Counted from the first letter of the stretch, positions 1-7,532 are shown. The stretch is DNA of 18,074 nucleotides from Phil1 sp964546125 (GCA_964546125.1 CAZJIS010000034.1:1-18074), one strand, 5' to 3'. Numbers and translations are program-made. The notes: generated from the sequence alone by a model not told the origin.

Positions 1-305
1 AGGGCACGGGCAACATGGAGATCCACCTCGACCGCAAGATGAGCGAAAAGCGCATCTTCCCGGCGATCGACATTTATAAATCCGGCACGCGCCGCGAGGA
101 GCTTTTGTTGAGCAAGGAAGAGCTCGAGGGCGTTTTCACCATGCGCCGCACGCTCTCCTCCGGAAACCCGAGCGACGTGACAGAACAGATGATCGCGATG
201 CTCGAGCGCACCGAAAGCAACGGCGAATTCATCCAGCGCCTTGGCGCGTGGAACAAGGTTTATGAAAAGGATGGATTCTCGGCCGGAAAGCGGATTATGA
301 ACTAA
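1..305 (+). CDS. rho: Transcription termination factor Rho, C-terminal part (5' end outside window)
   Basis: Rho is a hexameric RNA-dependent ATPase that releases RNA from stalled elongation complexes. Only about the last 100 codons are here; the reading frame is open from position 3, and the ATG at 15 is internal. The start reads GTGNMEIHLDRK and then RIFPAIDI, followed by SGTRREELLL. These are signature stretches of the Rho C-terminal ATPase domain (the R-loop and the region after it). The C-terminal part, with MRRTLSS and the run of helices ending in KRIMN, also fits. The stop is TAA at 303-305. The gene is followed by rpmE, the usual Firmicutes order, but rpmE has its own promoter starting ten bases after the rho stop. 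No terminator is visible between them. Confidence 0.96.
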   Translation, partial: GTGNMEIHLDRKMSEKRIFPAIDIYKSGTRREELLLSKEELEGVFTMRRTLSSGNPSDVTEQMIAMLERTESNGEFIQRLGAWNKVYEKDGFSAGKRIMN

Positions 306-314
306 AAATAATCC

Positions 315-343
315 TTGCGTTGCGGGCACATTCGGGGTATAAT
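315..343 (+). promoter_or_regulatory. Sigma-A promoter of rpmE
   Basis: A -35 box TTGCGT (315-320) and a perfect -10 box TATAAT (338-343) are separated by exactly 17 nt. Transcription would start near 350, giving a leader of about 75 nt before rpmE. Confidence 0.75.
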
Positions 344-349
344 GCTTGC

Positions 350-425
350 TGTTCGGGTATGCCCGGATGCAGCAGCAGGGCGGGATGCCGCTCTGCGCCC
401 AGCAAACTGATGAAGGAGAACTACG
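350..425 (+). promoter_or_regulatory. Structured 5' leader of rpmE, candidate ribosomal-protein leader
   Basis: Two hairpins stand between the promoter and the rpmE start. The first pairs 352-357 with 362-367 around a TATG loop (6 bp, one G-U). The second pairs 375-383 with 388-396 around a GATG loop (9 bp, one G-U). The ribosome binding site AAGGAG (413-418) lies just downstream. Leader RNAs ahead of L31 genes have been described in several bacterial phyla as possible autoregulatory sites; I infer the same role here from position and structure only, without a covariance match. Confidence 0.45.
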
Positions 426-626
426 ATGAAGAAGGATATCCACCCGACCTACGGCGAGTCGCTCGTGCGCTGCGCCTGCGGCGAGACCTTCAAGAGCGGT
501 TCCATCAAGGGCGAGCTCAAGGTCGAAATTTGTTCCAAGTGCCATCCGTTCTACACCGGCCGCCAGAAGCTGGTGGATACCGGCGGACGCGTCGACCGCT
601 TCAAGAAGCGTTACGGCCTCAACTAA
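426..626 (+). CDS. rpmE: 50S ribosomal protein L31, zinc-binding (C+) form
   Basis: This is the large-subunit protein L31, which sits at the bridge between ribosomal subunits. The 66-residue length is typical. It opens with MKKDIHP and ends with the family signature VDTGGRVDRFKKRYG. Cysteines 16, 18, 36 and 39 (CAC and CSKC) form the zinc site of the C+ paralogue, which in zinc-starved bacteria can be replaced by a zinc-free copy; no such copy is in this window. The start is fixed by AAGGAG at 413-418, seven bases upstream of ATG. It is a single-gene unit with its own promoter, leader and terminator. Confidence 0.97.
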   Translation: MKKDIHPTYGESLVRCACGETFKSGSIKGELKVEICSKCHPFYTGRQKLVDTGGRVDRFKKRYGLN

Positions 627-636
627 GCATAAAAAA

Positions 637-664
637 GGCGGCTCTCCTTTGGGAGGGCCGTTTG
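637..664 (+). terminator. Rho-independent terminator of rpmE
   Basis: A 9-bp stem pairs 639-647 (CGGCTCTCC) with 652-660 (GGAGGGCCG), with one G-U pair and a 4-nt loop. An A-run at 631-636 precedes it and TTTG follows. The T-tract is short, so termination may be partial. Confidence 0.65.
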
Positions 665-917
665 CTTATCAGAAAAGCGGCCTGCGGCACTTATTGCGGT
701 TGCGGGAATGCCGTTTTTACGCGCACACTTTCCGCGCCTATGGGCGTTTGGGAGACAATCCGCTGAATACATTTGAATTTCTACATTATTCTTCCTGGAT
801 TTATCACGGCAAAGCGTGATAAACTATAAAGAAGCATAATCCGTTCATCTCTTTTTATGTTCTGATGTGTGAATGCAATATTTCTTGAAACGATTTTCCG
901 GCCAAGGGGGTACTATT
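665..917 (+). promoter_or_regulatory. Non-coding region upstream of the kamA-like gene, with a 24-bp inverted repeat
   Basis: I find no credible gene here. The notable element is a perfect 9-bp inverted repeat, TTTATCACG (800-808) and CGTGATAAA (815-823), around six bases. No T-run follows, so it is more like an operator than a terminator. TATAAA (825-830) and CATAAT (835-840) directly downstream are possible -10 boxes without a good -35, as expected for an activator- or repressor-controlled promoter. The regulator is unknown. The gene's ribosome binding site AAGGGGG lies at 904-910. Confidence 0.45.
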
Positions 918-2051
918 ATGTTTTGGCAGGAGGAAATGCGAAACAACATCACCAACATTGACCAACTCGCACCCGCGCTGGGCCTGAGCGAGGGGGAACG
1001 GGAAGGCCTGCGCGAATTGCTTGCGCACTATCCCATGTCGATCCCGCGCTACTATCTTTCGCTGATCGACCCGAACAACCCCGAAGATCCCATCCGCAAA
1101 ATGTGCGTGCCGGCTTTTACCGAATTCGACCCGGAGGGCGCGTTTGACACAAGCGGCGAGGCGGAAAACACCGTTGTGCCCGGCGTGCAGCACAAATACC
1201 GCGAAAGCGCGCTCGTGCTGACCACGAACCGCTGCGCGATGTATTGCCGCCACTGCTTCCGCAAGCGCCTCGTGGGCCTTGCCGACGAGGAGATCCTCAA
1301 CGGGTTTGGCGAGGTGATCGCCTATGTGCGCGCGCATGAGGAGATCACAAACGTCATCCTCTCGGGCGGGGACGCGTTGATGCTGCCCACGGCGACGCTC
1401 GAGCGCTATCTCGATGCGCTGACGCAAATCCCCCACCTCGACCTCGTGCGCATCGCCTCGCGCATGCCGGTGGTTTACCCGATGCGCGTTTTTGAGGATG
1501 AGAAGCTGCTCGGGGCGCTCAAGCGATATACGCAAAAAAAGCAGCTCTACCTGATCACCCAATTCAACCATGCAAACGAGCTCACGGTGCAAGCGCGCGC
1601 GGGCATTCGGGCGTTGCTCAAGGCGGGGGTCGTAATCAAAAACCAAACGGTGCTGCTTCGCGGCGTGAACGACACGGCGGCGGCGCTTGGCAAGCTTTTG
1701 CGCGGGCTCACGGCCTTTGGCATCACCCCTTACTATGTGTTCCAGTGCAGGCCGGTCACAGGCGTGAAGTCGAATTTTCAGGTGCCTTTGCTGGAAGGCT
1801 GCGCCATCGTCGAAGGCGCGAAGGCCATGCAAAGCGGGCAGGGCAAATGCTTTAAATATTGCCTCTCCCACCCCACGGGAAAGATCGAGATCATCGGCGC
1901 GCTCAGCAAGGGGCGCATGCTGTTCAAATACCACCAGGCAAGGCGCCCCGAGGATGCCGGGCGCATGTTCATTCAGCCGCTTGCCCCCGGGGAAGGCTGG
2001 CTCGGGGAGATTGAGCCGCGAGAGGGCGCCGTCCCCCGGGCAAACGCTTGA
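918..2051 (+). CDS. KamA-family radical SAM protein (lysine 2,3-aminomutase-like)
   Basis: This is a radical S-adenosylmethionine enzyme related to lysine 2,3-aminomutase (KamA) and to EpmB, which makes beta-lysine for elongation factor P. From ATG 918 it is 377 residues; an in-frame ATG at 873 has no ribosome binding site, while AAGGGGG stands 7 bases before 918. The iron-sulfur motif is C106-x3-C110-x2-C113 (NRCAMYCRHC), followed by ILSGGDALM, the SAM-binding GGD segment. IASRMPVV and ITQFNHANE are typical of the family's barrel. The glycine-rich lysine motif that holds PLP in characterised aminomutases is not obvious; the nearest is SGQGK (306-310). Substrate is therefore uncertain. No epmA or efp gene lies nearby. 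The dsdA gene follows with its own promoter. Confidence 0.85.
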   Translation: MFWQEEMRNNITNIDQLAPALGLSEGEREGLRELLAHYPMSIPRYYLSLIDPNNPEDPIRKMCVPAFTEFDPEGAFDTSGEAENTVVPGVQHKYRESALVLTTNRCAMYCRHCFRKRLVGLADEEILNGFGEVIAYVRAHEEITNVILSGGDALMLPTATLERYLDALTQIPHLDLVRIASRMPVVYPMRVFEDEKLLGALKRYTQKKQLYLITQFNHANELTVQARAGIRALLKAGVVIKNQTVLLRGVNDTAAALGKLLRGLTAFGITPYYVFQCRPVTGVKSNFQVPLLEGCAIVEGAKAMQSGQGKCFKYCLSHPTGKIEIIGALSKGRMLFKYHQARRPEDAGRMFIQPLAPGEGWLGEIEPREGAVPRANA

Positions 2052-2088
2052 CATGCGGCTTTTCAAGGCTGCGGTTTTCATCAGCCGG

Positions 2089-2117
2089 TTGCCTCCGGGC
2101 ACGCAAAAGAGTAGAAT
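2089..2117 (+). promoter_or_regulatory. Sigma-A promoter of dsdA
   Basis: TTGCCT (2089-2094) and TAGAAT (2112-2117) are spaced by exactly 17 nt. The predicted start near 2124 leaves a leader of about 24 nt containing AAGGAG (2133-2138). Confidence 0.55.
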
Positions 2118-2147
2118 AAGGGGAGTTCATCATAAGGAGACGCAGCC

Positions 2148-3482
2148 TTGTACGAGAATGATCTTCCCATCATCAAAACCCTTGCCGCGGCGGCGCCCTG
2201 CGCGTGGCTGAACCCGAAACTGACTGAGGCGAAAACGGCGCTTGCGGCGCTCGACCTCGGCCCCGCGGACGTTGCGGACGCGAAAGCCCGCCTTGCGCGC
2301 TTTGCGCCCTACATCGCGCGCCGTTTCCCGGAAACCGCGAAGGACGGCGGGCTGATCGAATCGCCGCTTCGCCAAGTGCCGCGCATGCAAGAGGCGCTGG
2401 GCACACCGATCCCCGGCAGGCTGTTTGCAAAGCTCGACGGAGAGCTTGCGATCGCCGGCTCGATCAAAGCGCGTGGCGGCATTTACGAAGTGTTGAAACA
2501 CGCCGAGTCGCTTGCGCTCGCGGGCGGCCTGATTAAGGAAAGCGATGATTACGCCGCGCTCGACTCCCCCGAGGCGCGCGCGTTTTTTGCCCGCTATGCG
2601 GTGGAGGTCGGCTCCACGGGCAACCTTGGCCTTTCCATCGGCATCATGAGCGCGGCGCTCGGCTTCCGTGCCACGGTGCACATGAGCGCGGACGCGCGGC
2701 CGTGGAAAAAGGCGCTGCTGCGCGCCAAGGGCGTGCGGGTCATGGAATACGAAGGCAACTTCTCCGATGCGGTGAAGGCGGGCCGCGATCACGCCTCGCT
2801 CGACCCGCTGTGCCATTTTGTGGATGATGAAAATTCAAGGGATCTGTTCCTCGGTTATGCGGTGGCGGCCGGGCGGCTTGACGCGCAGCTTCGCGGCGCG
2901 GGCATGCGCATCGGCCCCGGGCAGCCGCTGTTTGTATATCTCCCCTGCGGCGTGGGCGGCGGGCCGGGGGGCATCGCCTTTGGCCTCAAGCTCCTCTATG
3001 GCGACGACGCGCATATTTTCTTCATCGAGCCGACCGAATCGCCCTGCATGCTGCTTGGCATGGCGACGGGGCTGCACAATAAGATCAGCGTTGCGGACAT
3101 CGGCCTTTCGGGCAAAACGCACGCGGACGGCCTTGCGGTGGGCAGACCCTCGGGTTTTGTGGGCCGCGCGATGGAGGGCCTCCTTTCGGGCGCGTTTACC
3201 ACGCGGGATGCGCCGCTTTACGACGATCTTCGCCTCTTGCTGCAACGGGAGGGCCTCTTTGCCGAGCCTTCGGCCTTGGCCGCGTTTGCGGGGCCGCGCG
3301 GGCTGTTCACTTATCCTGAAGGGCGCGCGTATATGGAAAGGCACGGCCTTGCGGAACATATGGAGGAGGCCGTGCACATCGCCTGGCTCACGGGCGGCGC
3401 GCTCGTACCCGAAAAGGTGCGCAGGCAATATTTTGAAACCGTCCTCTCCCCCACCGATGCCGCGCGCCCCGGCGAAGTTTGA
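2148..3482 (+). CDS. dsdA: D-serine ammonia-lyase (D-serine dehydratase)
   Basis: DsdA is a PLP-dependent enzyme of the cytoplasm that converts D-serine to pyruvate and ammonia, both detoxifying D-serine and using it as a carbon and nitrogen source. The 444-residue protein aligns along its full length with E. coli DsdA from memory: ARLARFAPYIA and RFPETA near the N-terminus, GSIKARGGIYEVL with the PLP lysine K107, the phosphate loop GSTGNLG (155-161), VHMSADARPWKKA, DDENSRDLFLGY, the CGVGGGPGG loop, EPTESPCMLLG and DGLAVGRPSGFVGRAME. The start is a TTG codon, chosen because AAGGAG lies nine bases upstream and no in-frame ATG keeps the conserved N-terminus. No dsdC-type regulator or D-serine permease is adjacent, so control is probably simple. 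Confidence 0.96.
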   Translation: MYENDLPIIKTLAAAAPCAWLNPKLTEAKTALAALDLGPADVADAKARLARFAPYIARRFPETAKDGGLIESPLRQVPRMQEALGTPIPGRLFAKLDGELAIAGSIKARGGIYEVLKHAESLALAGGLIKESDDYAALDSPEARAFFARYAVEVGSTGNLGLSIGIMSAALGFRATVHMSADARPWKKALLRAKGVRVMEYEGNFSDAVKAGRDHASLDPLCHFVDDENSRDLFLGYAVAAGRLDAQLRGAGMRIGPGQPLFVYLPCGVGGGPGGIAFGLKLLYGDDAHIFFIEPTESPCMLLGMATGLHNKISVADIGLSGKTHADGLAVGRPSGFVGRAMEGLLSGAFTTRDAPLYDDLRLLLQREGLFAEPSALAAFAGPRGLFTYPEGRAYMERHGLAEHMEEAVHIAWLTGGALVPEKVRRQYFETVLSPTDAARPGEV

Positions 3483-3491
3483 AACCCCGTG

Positions 3492-3520
3492 TTAACTTTT
3501 GCCGGGTGTTGTGGTATATT
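3492..3520 (+). promoter_or_regulatory. Sigma-A promoter of argS-serS
   Basis: TTAACT (3492-3497) and TATATT (3515-3520) are spaced by 17 nt, ten bases after the dsdA stop. The leader would be about 40 nt, too short for a T-box, and no T-box sequence is visible. Confidence 0.55.
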
Positions 3521-3567
3521 AATAATTTAGACTGATTTCGCAAATTTTTACATACAGGAGAGCTGAC

Positions 3568-5262
3568 ATGGACGCAAAGCTGACGATCGCAACGAGCATC
3601 GCCGAGGCCGCCGGGCTTGAAACCGGGGAACTTCTCGGCTTCCTTGAAACCCCGCCCGACCCCGCGATGGGGGATTATGCTTTCCCCTGCTTCAAGCTCG
3701 CCAGGGCCCTCAAAAAAGCGCCGCCCGCCATCGCCGCCGAGCTTCACGCAAAACTCGTGCTGCCCGCGGGCATTGAGCGCGCGGAGGTCGCCGGGGGTTA
3801 CCTCAATTTTTTTGCCGACAAGGCCGACCTTGCGGGCAAGACCCTCGCGCGCGTGAAAAGCGAGGGAAACGCTTACGGCAACGACGACATCGGGCGCGGC
3901 AAAAACGTGTGCGTCGAGTTCTCTTCGATTAACATCGCAAAGCCTTTCTCGATCGCCCACCTGCCCACGACCGTGCTCGGCCACGCGCTCAACCGCATTT
4001 ATCAGGCGCTTGGCTACCACACGATCGCCATCAACCATTTGGGCGACTGGGGCACGCAGTTTGGCAAGATGATCGTCGCCTATAAAAAATGGGGCGGCGG
4101 CCGCGCGATCGAACAGAGCACCGTGCGCGAACTCGTGCAGCTTTACGTGCGCTTCCACGAAGAGGCGGAAAAGGACGACAGCCTCAACGACGAGGCGCGC
4201 GCGTGGTTCCGCAAAATCGAAGCGGGCGACGGCGAGGCCGTGGACCTTTGGCAGCGCATGAAGGAGCTGACGCTCAAGGAAGTGGGCGAGGTGTATAAGC
4301 TTCTTGGCATTGAATTCGACAGCTATGCGGGCGAAAGCTTCTATGAAGACAAGATGCAGGCCGTCATCGACGAGCTCGACGCCAAGGGCCTCCTCTTGAG
4401 CGATGGGGGCGCGAAGATCGTGGATCTTTCCGAGTGGGACATGCCGCCGTGCATCATCATCAAGTCCGACGGGGCGACGCTTTACGCGACGCGCGACCTC
4501 GCCGCCGCCATTTACCGCAAAAAGACCTACGATTTTGCAAAGAACCTTTATGTTGTAGCTTATCAGCAAAACCTGCACTTTTGCCAGTTCTTCAAGGTGC
4601 TGGAACTGATGGGAAAAGACTGGGTGCGCGATTGCAAGCACGTCAACTTCGGCATGATGTCGCTGGAGGACAGCACCCTTTCCACCCGCCACGGCAACGT
4701 GGTTTATCTTGAGGACGTTTTGAACGCCTCCATTGAAAAAACGCTCGAAATTATCCGAGAGAAAAGTCCCGACCTCGAAAACAAGGAGGACGCTGCGCGC
4801 GCCGTGGGCGTGGGCGCGGTGATGTGGGGCGTGCTCTACAACAGCCGCATCAAGGACATCACCTTCTCCTGGGCCAAGGCGCTCAACTTTGATGGGGAGA
4901 CCGGCCCCTACGCCCAATATACCCATGCGCGCTGCTGCTCGGTTTTGCGCAAAGCAGGCGACTATGACCCGGGAAATATCGACTATTCCCTCTTAAGCGA
5001 AGAGTCGGCCGAGGCGCTCGTCAAGGCGATTGCCGCGCTGCCGGGCGTCGTGCGCGGCGCCGCCGAGAAGAACGAGCCCTACCTTGTGGCGCGCCATGTG
5101 ATCGATGTGGCATCAGCGTTCAACAAATTCTATTACGATTGCCGTATTCTCGAGGACGACCCCGCGCTTCGCCGCGCGCGCCTTGCTTTGACCGACGCCG
5201 CACGCCAGACCATCCGCAACGGATTGTATCTAATTGGCCTCGAAGCCCCCGAGAGAATGTGA
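3568..5262 (+). CDS. argS: Arginyl-tRNA synthetase
   Basis: This class I synthetase charges tRNA-Arg in the cytoplasm. The 564-residue protein has the ArgS N-terminal tRNA-binding domain (about 1-85), a Rossmann catalytic domain containing SSINIAKPFSIAHL and NHLGDWGTQFGKM, and a C-terminal DALR anticodon-binding helical domain (about 445-564) starting at GPYAQYTHARC. The class I HIGH motif is S128-I-A-H131; Gram-positive ArgS often has S in the first place, but the glycine is usually kept, so the alanine is odd, as is proline 133 where arginine is normal. The KMSKS region reads STLSTRHGN (369-377), with histidine in place of lysine. Start ATG 3568 has AGGAGAG six bases before it. It is cotranscribed with serS, 24 bases downstream. 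Confidence 0.95.
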   Translation: MDAKLTIATSIAEAAGLETGELLGFLETPPDPAMGDYAFPCFKLARALKKAPPAIAAELHAKLVLPAGIERAEVAGGYLNFFADKADLAGKTLARVKSEGNAYGNDDIGRGKNVCVEFSSINIAKPFSIAHLPTTVLGHALNRIYQALGYHTIAINHLGDWGTQFGKMIVAYKKWGGGRAIEQSTVRELVQLYVRFHEEAEKDDSLNDEARAWFRKIEAGDGEAVDLWQRMKELTLKEVGEVYKLLGIEFDSYAGESFYEDKMQAVIDELDAKGLLLSDGGAKIVDLSEWDMPPCIIIKSDGATLYATRDLAAAIYRKKTYDFAKNLYVVAYQQNLHFCQFFKVLELMGKDWVRDCKHVNFGMMSLEDSTLSTRHGNVVYLEDVLNASIEKTLEIIREKSPDLENKEDAARAVGVGAVMWGVLYNSRIKDITFSWAKALNFDGETGPYAQYTHARCCSVLRKAGDYDPGNIDYSLLSEESAEALVKAIAALPGVVRGAAEKNEPYLVARHVIDVASAFNKFYYDCRILEDDPALRRARLALTDAARQTIRNGLYLIGLEAPERM

Positions 5263-5286
5263 GCCGCCCGGCTGGAGAGAGAAATT

Positions 5287-6567
5287 ATGATCGACATCAA
5301 GCTGATTCGAACCAACCCCGAGCTCGTGCGGGAGAACATCCGCCGCAAGTTCCAAAACGAAAAGCTTCCCCTCGTTGACGAGGTGGCCGAGCTCGACCGC
5401 GCGTGGCGTGAAGCCCACGCGCGCGGCGATTTCCTGCGCAACCAGAGAAACGTGCTCTCAAAGCAGATCGGCGGCTTGGTGGCCAAGGGCCGGCGCGAGG
5501 AGGCCGAAGCCATAAAAGCCGAGGTCAAAGCTATGGCCGACGAGATGGCGGACCTCACCGCGCGCGAAGCGACCTTTGAGGATGAGATCAAAAAGCGGAT
5601 GCTCGTCATCCCCAACATCATCGATCCCTCCGTACCCATCGGCCGGGACGACAGCGAGAACGTGGAGCTTTCCCGCTTTGGCGAGCCCGCCGTGCCCGGT
5701 TTTGACATTCCTTATCACGCGCAGATCATGGAGCGCCTTGCGGGGCTCGACCTTGACAATGCGCGCAAAACCTCCGGCAACGGCTTCTATTTCCTCACCG
5801 GCGACGTCGCGCGCCTGCACAGCGCTATCCTCACCTACGCGCGGGATTTCATGATCGACCGCGGCTTCACCTACTGCGTGCCGCCGTTCATGATCCGCTC
5901 GAACGTGGTGACGGGCGTGATGAGCTTCAAGGAAATGGAAAACATGATGTACAAGATCGAGGGCGAGGACCTCTACCTCATCGGCACGAGCGAGCACTCG
6001 ATGGTCGGCCGCTTCATTGACTCCTTCCTTGAAGAAAAGGAACTGCCGCTCACGCTCACGAGCTATTCGCCGTGCTTCCGCAAAGAGGTGGGCGCGCACG
6101 GCATCGAGGAGCGCGGGGTCTACCGCGTGCACCAGTTTGAAAAGCAAGAAATGATCGTCGTTTGCACGCCCGGGGAGAGCATGCTCTGGTACGACAGGCT
6201 CTGGCGCTTCACGGTCGATTTTTTCCGCACGCTCGATGTGCCCGTGCGCACGATTGAGTGCTGCTCGGGCGACCTTGCCGACCTTAAGGTCAAGAGCGTG
6301 GACGTCGAAGCCTGGAGCCCGCGCCAGCAGAAATATTTCGAGGTGGGCAGCTGCTCGAACCTCGGGGATGCGCAAGCGCGCCGCCTTGGCATCCGCATCA
6401 AAAACAAAGAGTCGGGCAATTACTTCGCGCACACGCTCAACAACACCGTCGTCGCGCCGCCGCGCACGCTCATCGCGTTCCTCGAAAACAACCTCAATGA
6501 AAACGGCACGGTGCGCATTCCCCCGGCGCTTCGCCCCTACATGGGCGGCAAGGAGAGCATCGGCTAG
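5287..6567 (+). CDS. serS: Seryl-tRNA synthetase
   Basis: This class II synthetase charges tRNA-Ser. The 426 residues comprise an N-terminal antiparallel coiled-coil arm (about 1-110, rich in Lys, Glu, Arg and Ala), which recognises the long variable arm of tRNA-Ser, and a catalytic domain. Motif 2 is C263-F-R265-K-E267 followed by the loop GAHGIEERGVYRVHQFEK; the serine-binding T-x-E motif is T234-S-E236; motif 3 is built around R393 in NNTVVAPPRTL. Standard bacterial SerS usually has a GSAGRDTRG-like loop and an NGSGLAVGRT-like motif 3, so this copy belongs to a divergent branch, but catalytic residues are present. The start has GGAGAGAG upstream. Two serine tRNA genes lie at the far end of the window. 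Confidence 0.94.
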   Translation: MIDIKLIRTNPELVRENIRRKFQNEKLPLVDEVAELDRAWREAHARGDFLRNQRNVLSKQIGGLVAKGRREEAEAIKAEVKAMADEMADLTAREATFEDEIKKRMLVIPNIIDPSVPIGRDDSENVELSRFGEPAVPGFDIPYHAQIMERLAGLDLDNARKTSGNGFYFLTGDVARLHSAILTYARDFMIDRGFTYCVPPFMIRSNVVTGVMSFKEMENMMYKIEGEDLYLIGTSEHSMVGRFIDSFLEEKELPLTLTSYSPCFRKEVGAHGIEERGVYRVHQFEKQEMIVVCTPGESMLWYDRLWRFTVDFFRTLDVPVRTIECCSGDLADLKVKSVDVEAWSPRQQKYFEVGSCSNLGDAQARRLGIRIKNKESGNYFAHTLNNTVVAPPRTLIAFLENNLNENGTVRIPPALRPYMGGKESIG

Positions 6568-6608
6568 CCCGCCACCGGCTTCCACCGCACTGCGCCTTGC
6601 TTTTTACC

Positions 6609-6674
6609 GGCCCCGCAACCCGGCGCTACCAAAAGTTGCGGCCTATTTTGGCAATGAAAAGCAGAGTTGGTAGC
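6609..6674 (+). terminator. Structured region after serS, possible terminator
   Basis: CCGCAAC (6613-6619) pairs perfectly with GTTGCGG (6635-6641), and the T-rich TATTTTGG follows, which could end argS-serS transcription. A competing perfect 8-bp repeat, GCTACCAA (6625-6632) and TTGGTAGC (6667-6674), spans the same bases, so the two cannot form as a simple nested fold. The rest of 6568-6731 holds no gene; TTGACC at 6676 has no well-spaced -10 box. Confidence 0.35.
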
Positions 6675-6731
6675 CTTGACCCCTCGGTTGCGTGTATGCT
6701 CAAAGCACAAAGCAAGGGGAGGTAACGTTTG

Positions 6732-7532
6732 ATGAACATCGAAATCGCAAACAGGCTTGTGCAGCTTCGCAAGCAGCACGGCTTTTCGCAGGAGGAGCTC
6801 GCGGCAAAGCTCGGCCTTTCGCGCCAGGCCGTGAGCAAGTGGGAGCGCGCCGAAGCTTCGCCCGACACGGACAACCTGATTTTGCTCTCGCGCGTATATA
6901 ATATAAGCATCGACGAGCTGCTGCGCACCGAGGACCCCGTTCCCGAGCCGGAGCCGGAAAAGGGTGTGAAGGTCACCGTCAACGGCAAGCCCATCCGCTT
7001 TAACGTGAAGGACGGCTTCTATTTCACCTATGGGGACGATGAGGAGGAGCGCGAAGCCGAGGCGGACGATCCGGACAATTGGCATTATGACGACACCGAC
7101 GGCAGCGGCAGCGGCCTGCATATCCATGTGGAAACGGATAAGCATGGGGATGGAGGAAAATCCTTTTGGCTGATGTTCCCCTACCCCATGTTCATCACGC
7201 TCGCCTATTTTGTAATGGGCATTCTATGGCAGCTTTGGCATCCGGGCTGGATATTGTTCCTCACGATCCCGATCTATTACTCGATCGCGCAGTGGGCCAA
7301 GAAGCGCAAGCACATTTTCTGGAAGGCGTTCCCGTTCCCGGTGTTCATCGTGTGCCTTTTCCTGCTGCTTGGCTGCGTGTGGAACCTTTGGTACATCGCG
7401 TGGGTGCTGTTTTTGACGATCCCCATCTATTACCCCGTCGTGCAATGGGCGGACCGGCGCTACCGCCGCCGCCGCAACATCGGCCGCGACGGAAACGTGA
7501 TCGTCATCGAGCCGGACGGGGACGAGGATTGA
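6732..7532 (+). CDS. XRE-family regulator with C-terminal duplicated membrane hairpin
   Basis: Residues 1-63 are a Cro/C1-type helix-turn-helix (FSQEELAAKLGLSRQAVSKWE) followed by the usual NISIDELL end. Then comes an acidic linker, residues 100-141 rich in Asp and Glu, and a membrane part made of two copies of one 45-residue unit, 149-193 and 200-244. Each has an FPxP start, an aromatic-rich hydrophobic hairpin, the identical LFLTIPIYY and an xxQWA end. The tail is basic, then acidic. This is a membrane-tethered DNA-binding protein with an unknown signal. The start could be TTG 6729 or ATG 6732; AGGGGAGG at 6715-6722 serves either, and I prefer ATG. Target genes cannot be read from the sequence; autoregulation is possible. 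Confidence 0.85.
   Translation: MNIEIANRLVQLRKQHGFSQEELAAKLGLSRQAVSKWERAEASPDTDNLILLSRVYNISIDELLRTEDPVPEPEPEKGVKVTVNGKPIRFNVKDGFYFTYGDDEEEREAEADDPDNWHYDDTDGSGSGLHIHVETDKHGDGGKSFWLMFPYPMFITLAYFVMGILWQLWHPGWILFLTIPIYYSIAQWAKKRKHIFWKAFPFPVFIVCLFLLLGCVWNLWYIAWVLFLTIPIYYPVVQWADRRYRRRRNIGRDGNVIVIEPDGDED

Noticed and set aside
320..766. 148-codon plus frame overlapping rpmE
   Set aside because: It covers the promoter, leader, rpmE and its terminator in another frame.
2048..2053. TTGACA at the kamA-like stop as a promoter
   Set aside because: No -10 box is found at 16-18 nt; a better promoter lies at 2089-2117.
3527..3567. T-box leader for argS
   Set aside because: The leader is about 40 nt and lacks the T-box sequence and specifier hairpin.
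3388..4926. 512-codon minus-strand frame opposite argS, and similar frames at 855-2102, 2130-2816 and 5458-6585
   Set aside because: All mirror conserved coding regions and lack family signatures.
6676..6700. TTGACC and TATGCT as the XRE promoter
   Set aside because: The spacer is only 13 nt, too short for sigma-A.
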